From Oscillospiraceae bacterium (GTDB lineage Bacteria > Bacillota > Clostridia > Oscillospirales > Oscillospiraceae): 64,000 nt of DNA. The notes under the pieces are model-generated. The model ran no database searches and was not told the DNA's origin. It saw only the letters and a program-made list of their open reading frames with translations. Both the position numbers and the translations under genes were made by a program. This document shows, piece by piece, positions 51,053 to 59,231 of this stretch. The stretch is from the NCBI GenBank assembly GCA_015067885.1, contig SVLO01000008.1:1-64000 (forward strand). The letters run 5' to 3'. Within the stretch, counting starts at the first letter, position 1. Each line of letters starts with the position of its first letter.

Positions 51053-52150
51053 ATGAAGATTTTTGGCGGAAGTGTGTTCGGCACCGACCACAAAATGCAC
51101 GATACGGATTTGTGCTTTGAAAACGGCATAATTACCGAAACGTCGAGCGGTGGCGAGTTTGACGCCACCGGCTGCTACGTGCTGCCCGGTCTGATCGACA
51201 CCCACATTCACGGCACCAGCGGCGTGTGTTTTTACTGGTCCAAAGACAGCGTGACCCCCGCCCTGGACTGGCTGACCCGCCATGGCGTGACGGGTATCCT
51301 GCCCACCACCTGCAGCGAGACTGTGGAAGAACTGGAGCAGGACCTTGCCCACCTGACTTCCACCGGAGATGAGCGGATCTTGGGTGTTCACGCCGAGGGA
51401 CCCTTCATCAACCCGGAGAAGGCGGGGGGTATGCGGAAAAACCGCATCCAACTGCCGGATACGGAACTGGTGGAAAAAATGTACCGCGCCGCCCGCGGCA
51501 AGCTGAAAACCATGACCATGGCCCCGGAGATGGAGGGGGCAGATGAAGTAATTGACACCTGCAACCGACTGGGTATCCATGTGTCCATGGGCCACAGCGC
51601 CGCCACGTATGAGCAGGCCAAGCACGCCGTGGACCGGGGGGCAAGCCGCCTGACCCATACCTTCAACGCCATGAATGGCTTTAACCACCGCAACCCCGGC
51701 CTGCTGGGTTTGGGTCTGGACGACGAGCGGGTCATGTGCGAGCTGATCTGCGACCTGTACCACGTGGCCGCCCCGGCCATCCGTGTGGTGATGCGGGCCA
51801 AGGGGTCCCAGGGAGTGACCATGGTCAGCGACGGGTCTATGTTCTGTGGTTTGCCGGACGGAGAGTACGACGTGGGGGACCGCGTGGTCTACGTGAAAGA
51901 CGGACTTTGCACCCTGGCGGACGGCACCATTTCCGCCAGCTCCAAATGCTTGAGCGATGGGGCCAAAAACCTGTTCCAAATGGGCGTTTCCCCGGCGGAC
52001 ATCGCCATCATGGCGGCGGTCAATCCCGCCCGGGCCTGCGGCTGCGCCGACCGGGGAGAACTGGAAGTGGGCCGCCGGGCCGACGTGGTGGTGTTTGACC
52101 GAAACTTCGACGTGAAAGCCGTGTTCCTCAAGGGCGAACGTATGGTATAA
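51053..52150 (+). CDS. nagA: N-acetylglucosamine-6-phosphate deacetylase
   Basis: Amidohydrolase of 365 residues that removes acetate from GlcNAc-6-P, feeding NagB. Motifs are GLIDTHIHGTSG (metal), HAEGPFINPEKAGG, MGHSAATYEQA, THTFNAMNGFNHRNPGLLG and the catalytic aspartate region VSDGSM. It ends the four-gene operon. Confidence 0.95.
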   Translation: MKIFGGSVFGTDHKMHDTDLCFENGIITETSSGGEFDATGCYVLPGLIDTHIHGTSGVCFYWSKDSVTPALDWLTRHGVTGILPTTCSETVEELEQDLAHLTSTGDERILGVHAEGPFINPEKAGGMRKNRIQLPDTELVEKMYRAARGKLKTMTMAPEMEGADEVIDTCNRLGIHVSMGHSAATYEQAKHAVDRGASRLTHTFNAMNGFNHRNPGLLGLGLDDERVMCELICDLYHVAAPAIRVVMRAKGSQGVTMVSDGSMFCGLPDGEYDVGDRVVYVKDGLCTLADGTISASSKCLSDGAKNLFQMGVSPADIAIMAAVNPARACGCADRGELEVGRRADVVVFDRNFDVKAVFLKGERMV

Positions 52151-52179
52151 CTGAAAAGTGAATATCCTTTACAATGATT

Positions 52180-52221
52180 GAAGAACAGCCGCTCCAACCC
52201 TTGGAGCGGCTGTTCTTCTTG
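52180..52221 (+). terminator. Terminator of the sialic acid operon
   Basis: GAAGAACAGCCGCTCCAA and its complement, ending TTCTTCTT. Confidence 0.88.
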
Positions 52222-52278
52222 CGGGATAGCATAACCTTGCGCCGGGGGGAATACAGTTGGGGTAAAGGGGGAATGGAC

Positions 52279-53181
52279 ATGCGTGTGCGAATGGGACGCG
52301 GTGGAGCGCCTTCGGCAAAAAAATCTCAGAAAGAGCGGGGGCGGGCCGGGGGACGGCAACTGCTGCAGTTGGTGGCCTGCGTAGTGCTGTTTTTGACGGT
52401 TTTTATCGGGAAAGGGGTACTTCCGGAGGAGATGGCACAGGTTGGCCCCCAACTGTTGGGCGTGCTTCGTGCCAATACGGATTTTCGTGGTGCCTTTGCC
52501 GCCCTGGGCAGTACTATGGCGGAGGGGGAACCGGTGCTGGACGGCTTGGAGCAATTTTGCGCGACGGTTATCGGGGTGCAGGAGCAGTCGATGGGTGAGG
52601 GCGAAGATGAGCCGGTGCAGGTGCTGCAGCCGGAGCCGGTGAGGGTGGAGGAGCCGGAACCCCAGCCGCAGAGCGACCCGGAGCCGCCGCCCCAATATCA
52701 GGTGGGTGATGTCGTGCAGACCATTGCGGTGGAGGGACAGGCGCTCCCGGAGCGGTACACCTACGATAAGCTCTATTTGGGTGAGATGGAGACGGCGGAG
52801 CCTGTGGCGGGTACCCTGACCTCCGCCTTTGGTTACCGGGACCATCCCACCATCGGCACCTACGCGGTCCACGGCGGCGTGGACATTGGGGCGGCAAAGG
52901 GGACTGCCGTGCGGGCCTTTGCCGACGGGACAGTGGAGTTTGTGGGGGAGAGCGAGGATTTCGGCCTTTATCTGCAGCTCAGGCATGAAAATGATGTATC
53001 GACTTTTTATTCCCATTGTGAAAGTATTTCTGTCAAAAAAGGTGAATTGATAAAAGCGGGGCAACAGGTGGCAAAAGTCGGTTCTACCGGCAAATCCACC
53101 GGACCCCACCTGCACTTTGAGGTGCGCCTGGGGGAGGTGCGCCTTGACCCTATGCACTACATCACGCTGCGGGAGGGGTAA
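52279..53181 (+). CDS. SpoIVFA-like membrane-anchored M23 peptidase-family protein
   Basis: Protein of 300 residues. A basic N-terminus and one membrane segment (LLQLVACVVLFLTVFIGKGV) precede a Pro/Glu linker (about residues 110-155) and a C-terminal M23/LytM domain. The HxxxD motif (HGGVDIG) and the HxH motif (GPHLHFEV) are intact. ATG 52279 is used because the AAAGGGGG site is too close to ATG 52273. It abuts the SpoIVFB-like protease gene with no gap. That order matches spoIVFA-spoIVFB of Bacillus, so it may tether or inhibit the protease at the forespore membrane. Confidence 0.83.
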   Translation: MRVRMGRGGAPSAKKSQKERGRAGGRQLLQLVACVVLFLTVFIGKGVLPEEMAQVGPQLLGVLRANTDFRGAFAALGSTMAEGEPVLDGLEQFCATVIGVQEQSMGEGEDEPVQVLQPEPVRVEEPEPQPQSDPEPPPQYQVGDVVQTIAVEGQALPERYTYDKLYLGEMETAEPVAGTLTSAFGYRDHPTIGTYAVHGGVDIGAAKGTAVRAFADGTVEFVGESEDFGLYLQLRHENDVSTFYSHCESISVKKGELIKAGQQVAKVGSTGKSTGPHLHFEVRLGEVRLDPMHYITLREG

Positions 53182-53826
53182 ATGCTGCGCTGGGGCAGGG
53201 TGGAGGTCACCGGCGGCTTTTTGCTGCTGATGGCCTGGCTGAATTATTGTGACACCCAGGGGCTGCTGCCGCTGGGTGTTTGTGCTGCTGTGGCCCACGA
53301 GGCGGGACACTGGCTGGCTATCCGCCTGTGGGGCGGTCGTATGGGGCGGCTGCGCCTGTCTGCGGTGGGGGCGCAAATGCAGATGGTTGGTATATTGTCC
53401 TATCCGGCGGAGCTGTGCTGCGCCCTGGCCGGGCCGGCGGTCAACTTTTTGCTTGGGTACGGTGCGGCACGACTTGGCTGGCTGGTGTTTGCGGGGATGA
53501 ATTTGGCGCTGGGGATGTTTAATCTGCTGCCCATTGGAGCGCTGGACGGTGGTCGGGTGTTGCGCTGTGTCTTGGCCATAGCAGGCCGCCCGGACAGCGC
53601 AATGCAGGTGCAGATGTGGTTGGACAGGGTGCTGGCCATGCTTCTCTCCGCCTTAGGCATTACAATTGCCGGCAAGGGGGGAGGGCTTATGCTGAGTATG
53701 ATCGGCGGTTGGGTTTTGCTTTCCTCCTTGAAGATCTGGGCGGAAAAATGGCGGAAAAAGGTCTTGTCAAGGGGACTCATAACAGGTAAAATGGTCTGTA
53801 CCGATACTTACAGATTGGATGCGTGA
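53182..53826 (+). CDS. SpoIVFB-like M50 intramembrane metalloprotease
   Basis: Membrane protease of 214 residues with five or six hydrophobic segments. The zinc motif is AHEAGHW and the second catalytic motif LLPIGALDGGRV matches the N-P-D-G element of site-2 proteases. SpoIVFB cleaves pro-sigma-K in the mother cell. The gene follows the SpoIVFA-like gene directly and its stop overlaps the next gene region. Assignment to sigma-K processing is by context. Confidence 0.85.
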   Translation: MLRWGRVEVTGGFLLLMAWLNYCDTQGLLPLGVCAAVAHEAGHWLAIRLWGGRMGRLRLSAVGAQMQMVGILSYPAELCCALAGPAVNFLLGYGAARLGWLVFAGMNLALGMFNLLPIGALDGGRVLRCVLAIAGRPDSAMQVQMWLDRVLAMLLSALGITIAGKGGGLMLSMIGGWVLLSSLKIWAEKWRKKVLSRGLITGKMVCTDTYRLDA

Positions 53827-53830
53827 AACC

Positions 53831-55669
53831 ATGAATCAAACGCTGGAGCGAATTCTGCCCAAAGTACAAAAGCCCGCCCGCTACACCGGCGGAGAATATA
53901 ACGCCGTGGTCAAGGACGCCGCCAAGGTAGACCTGCGCTACGCCCTGTGCTTTCCCGATACCTACGAGATCGGTATGTCCAATTTGGGCTGCCGCATTTT
54001 GTACGGCCTGATGAACGAGCGTGCCGATATTTGGTGCGAGCGTGTCTATGCCCCCTGGACCGACATGGAGGAGCAGATGCGCCAGGAAGGTGTATCCCTC
54101 TATGGTCTGGAGAGCGGCGACCCCATCGACCGGTTTGACATCATCGGCTTCTCCCTGGGCTATGAGATGGCCTATACCAACGTGCTGAATATGCTGGACC
54201 TGGCGGGCCTTGCCCTGCGCAGCGAGGACCGCTGCGGCCTGACCCCGCTGGTGGTGGCCGGTGGCACCTGCTGCTATAACCCGGAACCCCTTGCGCCCTT
54301 CGTGGACTTCTTCGTCCTGGGCGAGGGGGAGGAGGTCACCCTGGAGTACATCGACCTGTATAAAAAGGCCCGGGATGAGGATTGGACAAAGGAAGAATTC
54401 CTGCAAAAGGCGGCCCAAATCCCCGGTATCTATGTACCATCCCTGTACGACGTGACCTACAACGAGGACGGTACCGTTGCCGCCATCACCCCGGAGGAGG
54501 GGGTTCCCGCCACCGTGACCAAGCGGGTGGTGGAGGATATGACCAATGCTTACTTCCCGGTGAAGACCATCATTCCTTCCACCGAGATCGTCCACGACCG
54601 GGTCATGCTGGAGCTGTTCCGCGGCTGTATCCGCGGCTGCCGATTCTGTCAGGCGGGGTATGCCTACCGCCCCGTGCGCTGCCGGGACGCCAAGAAGTTG
54701 GCCGAGATGGGCAAGGAGTCCTGTCACGACTCCGGCTACCAGGAAATGACCCTGTCCAGCCTGTCCTCCACCGACTATCCCGGTCTGGTGGACCTGTGCG
54801 ACGACCTGCTGGACTACTGCCAGCCCCGGAATATCAGTTTGTCCCTGCCCTCCATGCGTGCCGATACCTTCTCCATGAACCTGATGGAGCGGCTGCAGAA
54901 GGTGCGCAAGGGTGGCCTGACCTTCGCCCCGGAGGCCGGCACCCAGCGGCTGCGGGACGCCATCAACAAGAACCTGCGGGAGGAGGATTTGCTCCAATCC
55001 GTCCGCACCGCCTTCTCCGGCGGCTGGAACGGCGTGAAGCTGTACTTCATGCTGGGTCTGCCCACCGAAACGGACGAGGACGTGCTGGGCATCGCGGACC
55101 TGGCCCGCAAGGTGTATTTCGCGTGGAAGGAGTGCGCCCCCAACAAGGCCCGGGGCGTGCGCATCACCGTGTCCACCTCCTGGTTCGTGCCAAAGCCCCA
55201 CACCGCCTTCCAGTGGGAGGCGCAGATCCCCGTGGAGGAGTATCAGCGCCGGGTCAATCTGCTGCGGGACGCCCTGAAGCGGGACAAGTCCATCACCTAC
55301 AACTGGCATGACCCGGAAACCAGTTATATGGAGGCCGTCTTTTCCCGTGGCGACCGTCGCCTGGCCGACGTGATCGAGTGGGCCTGGGAGCATGGTGCCA
55401 AGTTCGACTCCTGGAGCGAGCATTTTGACTTCCAGCGCTGGATGGACGCCCTGGCCGCCTGTGGCTTGAGCGGAGATTTCTACGCCCACCGGGTGCGGGA
55501 AAAGGACGAGGTGTTCCCCTGGTCCGTACCCAGCGTGGGTGTCAGCCGCCAGTTCCTGTGGCATGAGCGGGAGCTGTGCTATCAATCCGTCACCACGCCG
55601 GACTGCCGCACCCGCTGCGCCGGCTGCGGCGCCAACAAGTTCCTGGAGGGAGGTGTGTGCAATGGCTGA
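53831..55669 (+). CDS. B12-binding-like radical SAM protein (TIGR03960 family)
   Basis: Radical SAM enzyme of 612 residues. The N-terminal region (ARYTGGEYNAVVKDAAKVDLRYALCFPDTYEIGMS) resembles a B12-binding-type domain; the FeS cluster cysteines are C266, C270 and C273 in CIRGCRFC. The C-terminus carries a CxxCGANKF-type motif. The family is always found beside a DUF2344 gene, as here. Its modified substrate is not established. ATG 53831 is preferred; ATG 53819 overlaps the previous gene. Confidence 0.9.
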   Translation: MNQTLERILPKVQKPARYTGGEYNAVVKDAAKVDLRYALCFPDTYEIGMSNLGCRILYGLMNERADIWCERVYAPWTDMEEQMRQEGVSLYGLESGDPIDRFDIIGFSLGYEMAYTNVLNMLDLAGLALRSEDRCGLTPLVVAGGTCCYNPEPLAPFVDFFVLGEGEEVTLEYIDLYKKARDEDWTKEEFLQKAAQIPGIYVPSLYDVTYNEDGTVAAITPEEGVPATVTKRVVEDMTNAYFPVKTIIPSTEIVHDRVMLELFRGCIRGCRFCQAGYAYRPVRCRDAKKLAEMGKESCHDSGYQEMTLSSLSSTDYPGLVDLCDDLLDYCQPRNISLSLPSMRADTFSMNLMERLQKVRKGGLTFAPEAGTQRLRDAINKNLREEDLLQSVRTAFSGGWNGVKLYFMLGLPTETDEDVLGIADLARKVYFAWKECAPNKARGVRITVSTSWFVPKPHTAFQWEAQIPVEEYQRRVNLLRDALKRDKSITYNWHDPETSYMEAVFSRGDRRLADVIEWAWEHGAKFDSWSEHFDFQRWMDALAACGLSGDFYAHRVREKDEVFPWSVPSVGVSRQFLWHERELCYQSVTTPDCRTRCAGCGANKFLEGGVCNG

Positions 55670-56330
55670 GCATCGTCTGCTGTTTTCCAAGACCGGCCGG
55701 GCCCGGTACATTTCCCACCTTGACCTGATGCGCACCTTCCAGCGGGCCTTTTTCCGGGCCGACATCCCCATCAAACACACCGAGGGGTTCAACCCCCACG
55801 CCTTTGTGTCCATTGCGCTGCCCCTGTCCGTGGGCTTTTCCAGCGAGTGCGAGATTTTGGAGTTCGGTCTGCTGGACGGAGTGGGGGAGGAGGACGTCCC
55901 CGCCCGGCTCAATGCCGCCCTGCCCGAGGGTATCACCATCCACAAGTGTTACAAAGCGGAACGACCCATCAAGCACCTGACCCACTTGAACTACATCATC
56001 ACCTTTACTTATGAGATGGGCGCCCCCTTCGGCGTGGAAAACGCCATGAAACAGTTGCTGAGTCGGGAGAGCGTGGTGGTACGCAAGAAGTCCAAGAAGG
56101 CCAAGGCCGGCTTCACCGAGGTGGACCTCATTCCCCTTATCAAAAGCTGGAACGTGGAGGGGCGGCGGGATACCTTGGTCATCGATGTGGTGCTGGCTGC
56201 CCAAAACCCCGGCCTGAACCCGGAACTTATCCGTGCCGCCTTCTGTGAGGAATTCCCTGAATTTGCTCCGGATTTCGTGTCCTTCCACCGCAAAAAAGCG
56301 CTGGACGCGGAGGGTGAGCTTTTCCTTTGA
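55662..56330 (+). CDS. TIGR03936/DUF2344 radical-SAM partner protein
   Basis: Protein of 222 residues, start overlapping the radical SAM stop by 8 bases, with GGGAGGTG upstream. The opening MAEHRLLFSKTGRARYISHLDLMRT and FNPHAFVSIALPLSVGFSSECEI are diagnostic of the family. It probably binds tRNA or rRNA for the radical SAM enzyme. In many Clostridia rng and rplU come next; here rpsB does. Confidence 0.92.
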   Translation: MAEHRLLFSKTGRARYISHLDLMRTFQRAFFRADIPIKHTEGFNPHAFVSIALPLSVGFSSECEILEFGLLDGVGEEDVPARLNAALPEGITIHKCYKAERPIKHLTHLNYIITFTYEMGAPFGVENAMKQLLSRESVVVRKKSKKAKAGFTEVDLIPLIKSWNVEGRRDTLVIDVVLAAQNPGLNPELIRAAFCEEFPEFAPDFVSFHRKKALDAEGELFL

Positions 56331-56359
56331 AAAAATAAGGAAAAAAGATGAAAAAAAGC

Positions 56360-56388
56360 TTGCAAATCGGAAATAACTATGCTAAAAT
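56360..56388 (+). promoter_or_regulatory. rpsB promoter
   Basis: TTGCAA, 17 bases, TAAAAT, 115 bases before the rpsB start. Confidence 0.85.
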
Positions 56389-56404
56389 ATCCGAGCATTA
56401 CGCA

Positions 56405-56467
56405 TGGAATGGGATTTTCTGCCGGTTGCCCGACTGCCTCGGGTTGGCAGGGGAGATGAACATTCCA
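56405..56467 (+). promoter_or_regulatory. Structured rpsB leader (candidate S2 autoregulatory element)
   Basis: Three nested complementary stretches: TGGAATG (56405) with CATTCCA (56461); TGCC (56420) with GGCA (56446); CCCGA (56429) with TCGGG (56439). They give a closed, long-range fold just before the ribosome binding site. A role in binding S2 is inferred from position. Confidence 0.55.
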
Positions 56468-56502
56468 GAGGTAAAAAAACAATTTTAGGAGGAAACAAAA
56501 TT

Positions 56503-57228
56503 ATGGCAGTCGTATCTATGAAGCAGCTGCTGGAGGCCGGCGTTCACTTCGGCCACCAGACCCGTCGGTGGAACCCCAAGATGGCCACCTACATCTACAC
56601 CGAGCGCAATGGTATCTATATCATTGACCTGCAGAAGACCGTGAAGAAGCTGGAAGAGGCTTACAGCTTCGTGCGCGAGCTGGGCGCCAACGATCAGACC
56701 ATCCTGTTCGTCGGCACCAAGAAGCAGGCTCAGGACGCCATCAAGGAAGAGGCCGAGCGCGTCGGTATGTACTGGGTCAACGCCCGCTGGCTGGGCGGTA
56801 TGCTCACCAACTTCAAGACCATGCGTGGCCGCGTGGACCGTCTGAACCAGCTGAAGAAGATGCAGGAGGACGGCACCTTCGACATGCTGCCCAAGAAGGA
56901 AGTCATCAAGCACATGGGCGAGATCGCCAAGCTGGAGAAGTACCTGGGCGGCGTGACCGAGATGCGCAAGCTGCCCGGCGCCCTGTTCGTCGTTGACCCC
57001 CGCAAGGAGCGCAACGCCATCAACGAGGCCCGCAAGCTGAACATCCCCATCGTGGCTATCGTCGACACCAACTGCGACCCCGACGAGATCGACTACGTCA
57101 TTCCCGGCAATGATGACGCTATCCGCGCCATCAAGCTGATCGCTTCTGTCATGGCCAACGCCATCCAGGAGGGCAAGCAGGGCGTGGACAACGCTCCCGC
57201 TGCCGAGGCTGAGGCTGCTGCCGAGTAA
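56503..57228 (+). CDS. rpsB: 30S ribosomal protein S2
   Basis: Ribosomal protein of 241 residues. Conserved features are [52 protein letters not shown] and [22 protein letters not shown] 56503 follows AGGAGG. Tsf follows 79 bases downstream with an attenuator-like hairpin between. Confidence 0.98.
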   Translation: MAVVSMKQLLEAGVHFGHQTRRWNPKMATYIYTERNGIYIIDLQKTVKKLEEAYSFVRELGANDQTILFVGTKKQAQDAIKEEAERVGMYWVNARWLGGMLTNFKTMRGRVDRLNQLKKMQEDGTFDMLPKKEVIKHMGEIAKLEKYLGGVTEMRKLPGALFVVDPRKERNAINEARKLNIPIVAIVDTNCDPDEIDYVIPGNDDAIRAIKLIASVMANAIQEGKQGVDNAPAAEAEAAAE

Positions 57229-57244
57229 TCAGGCGCACAGTATG

Positions 57245-57275
57245 GACGCCCGCCGAATTGGGCGGGCGTTCATTT
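57245..57275 (+). terminator. Attenuator-like hairpin between rpsB and tsf
   Basis: ACGCCCGCC-GAATT-GGCGGGCGT followed by a weak T-rich tract (TCATTTATTTA). It may only partly terminate, allowing read-through to tsf. Confidence 0.65.
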
Positions 57276-57307
57276 ATTTACTAATGAATTTATGGAGGTA
57301 ATTTACT

Positions 57308-58219
57308 ATGGCTATTACTGCTAAGGACGTACAGAACCTGCGCGAGATGACCGGCGTGGGCATGATGGATTGCAAGAAGGCCCTGACCGAGGCCGAGGGC
57401 AACGTGGACAAGGCCATCGAGATCCTGCGTGAGAAGGGCCTGGCCGCTTCCGCCAAGAAGGCCGGCCGCATCGCCGCCGAGGGTATGGCTTACGCCGCTG
57501 TCGTGGACGGCATGGGCGTCGTGGTCGAGGTCAACGCCGAGACCGACTTCGTGGCCAAGAACGAGAAATTCACCGACTTTGTCAAGGGCGTTGCCGCCAC
57601 CGTGGCCGCCAACAAGCCCGCCGACCTGGACGCTCTGATGGAGTGCAAGTATGCTGGCACCGACCTGACCGTGACCCAGCAGCAGCAGGAGATGGTCCTG
57701 GTCATCGGCGAGAACATCAAGGTCCGCCGTTTCTTCTTCTTTGCCGAGAACACTTCCGTTCCCTACATCCATGCCGGCGGTAAGATCGGCGTGCTGGTCA
57801 ACCTGAAGGTCGAGGGCGGCATCGACGCCACCGAGATCGGCAAGGACGTGGCCATGCAGATCGCCGCTCTGAACCCCCGCTTCTGGGACAAGAGCCAGGT
57901 CACTCAGGACGTTCTGGACGAGGAGAAGAAGATCATGCTGGCCCAGATGGACAACGACCCCAAGATGGCCAACAAGCCCGAGCAGGTCAAGGTCAAGATC
58001 GTCGAGGGCAAGCTGAACAAGTTCTACGCCGAGAACTGCCTGCTGCAGCAGGACTTCGTCAAGGACGGCGAGTTCACTGTGGAGAAGTATATCGCCTCCG
58101 CTGCCAAGGCTCTGGGCGGCACCGTCACCTTTGTCAGCGCTGTGCGCTTTGAGAAGGGCGAGGGTATCGAGAAGCGCGTGGACGACTTCGCTGCCGAGGT
58201 CGCTTCCATGATCAAGTAA
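57308..58219 (+). CDS. tsf: Translation elongation factor Ts
   Basis: Nucleotide exchange factor for EF-Tu, 303 residues. The start VQNLREMTGVGMMDCKKALTE and the TDFVAKNEKF motif are diagnostic. GGAGG lies 10 bases before ATG 57308. It ends just before the first of three near-identical terminator repeats; pyrH, its usual neighbour, begins 5.7 kb away. Confidence 0.98.
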   Translation: MAITAKDVQNLREMTGVGMMDCKKALTEAEGNVDKAIEILREKGLAASAKKAGRIAAEGMAYAAVVDGMGVVVEVNAETDFVAKNEKFTDFVKGVAATVAANKPADLDALMECKYAGTDLTVTQQQQEMVLVIGENIKVRRFFFFAENTSVPYIHAGGKIGVLVNLKVEGGIDATEIGKDVAMQIAALNPRFWDKSQVTQDVLDEEKKIMLAQMDNDPKMANKPEQVKVKIVEGKLNKFYAENCLLQQDFVKDGEFTVEKYIASAAKALGGTVTFVSAVRFEKGEGIEKRVDDFAAEVASMIK

Positions 58220-58233
58220 TTTGATCCCACAAA

Positions 58234-58272
58234 CCAAAGCCGCGCAGTCCGTTCGGACTGCGCGGCTTTTTG
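58234..58272. terminator. Terminator repeat copy 1 (after tsf)
   Basis: CCAAAGCCGCGCAGTCC-GTTC-GGACTGCGCGGCTTTTTG. Copies with the same flanks (AAACC before, TGCG-like after) lie at 60661 and 63788. It sits between tsf and the convergent AraC gene. Confidence 0.9.
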
Positions 58273-58276
58273 CGTT

Positions 58277-59080
58277 TCAGGACAGTGTTTTTCGGTGCTG
58301 GGAAGGGGTGCAGCGGTAAAAGCGCTTGAAGGATTCGTTGAAGGAGCGCACGTTCTTGAAACCGGCGGCGGCCGCAACGGTGGAAATATTGGCCTTGGGG
58401 TGTTCGGACATGAATTGCACCGCTTTTTCCAGCCGATAGAGGGTGTAATACTCCCAAAAGGTCAGGCCGATGGTCTGCTTGAAAATGCGGCAGAAATAGT
58501 TGGGTGTGTAGTTAAAATGCGCCGCGACGGTGGACAGGGAAAACGGCTCGGCATAGTGCGTGTCCAAAAAGGAATTGATCTCCGTGAGAAAGCGGCTGTC
58601 ATGGGTGGATTTCAGCAGGAGTTTGCTGCCCACCTCGTGATGCTCAAAGTTCCGTATCAACAGAAGAAAAAACAAGTTCAGCAGCGTGTTGACGGCTGTT
58701 TCGTGGCAAAGGGGGCGGGCGCTGTGTTCACGCATGATCTCCAAAATGAATTGCTCCAACCGCGCGTGCAGGGGAGTGTCAGCCGTGATGATGGGGTGGA
58801 ACAAAAAGATGTCGGTCAGGTTGGGTGCGGGGTATGCCTTCACAACAAAGGACCGGCTTGCCTGTTCGGTGTACAGATTGTGTACCACGTTGGGGGGAAT
58901 TACGCAGATATCGCCGGCGCGCATGGTGTAACAATCCGCCCCCAGCGTGCAGGTCAACTCACCGGAGCGGACGTATACGATCTCGGTTTCCCGGTGAAAA
59001 TGCGGGATGTACCGCACGTCGGTATGCTCGATCAAAAAGGGATACTGCTCCGTGGCGCTGTTGATCAACTCCCGGTACAT
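58277..59080 (-). CDS. AraC-family regulator of the glycyl radical cassette
   Basis: Transcription factor of 267 residues with an N-terminal cupin sensor (RETEIVYVRSGELTCTLGADCY; RAGDICVIPPNVVH) and a C-terminal double HTH (FSLSTVAAHFNYTPNYFCRIFKQ; NISTVAAAAGFKNVRSFNESFKRFYR). ATG 59080 follows GGAGGTGG; the track start is longer. It is divergent from the isomerase-like gene and so probably controls the cassette. Confidence 0.9.
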   Translation of the reverse strand: MYRELINSATEQYPFLIEHTDVRYIPHFHRETEIVYVRSGELTCTLGADCYTMRAGDICVIPPNVVHNLYTEQASRSFVVKAYPAPNLTDIFLFHPIITADTPLHARLEQFILEIMREHSARPLCHETAVNTLLNLFFLLLIRNFEHHEVGSKLLLKSTHDSRFLTEINSFLDTHYAEPFSLSTVAAHFNYTPNYFCRIFKQTIGLTFWEYYTLYRLEKAVQFMSEHPKANISTVAAAAGFKNVRSFNESFKRFYRCTPSQHRKTLS

Positions 59081-59231
59081 TCCACCACCTCCAATTTCCG
59101 GTATTATAGTACGTGGCGTGGAAAAAGTCAATATTCTTCCGAATTAGCGCAATATTTGGGGAGAAAGCCCGGGTGCGATGTGCAATAATCTTGGTATAGA
59201 TGCCGCGCGCTCAACTAAGGAGGTTTGTCAG

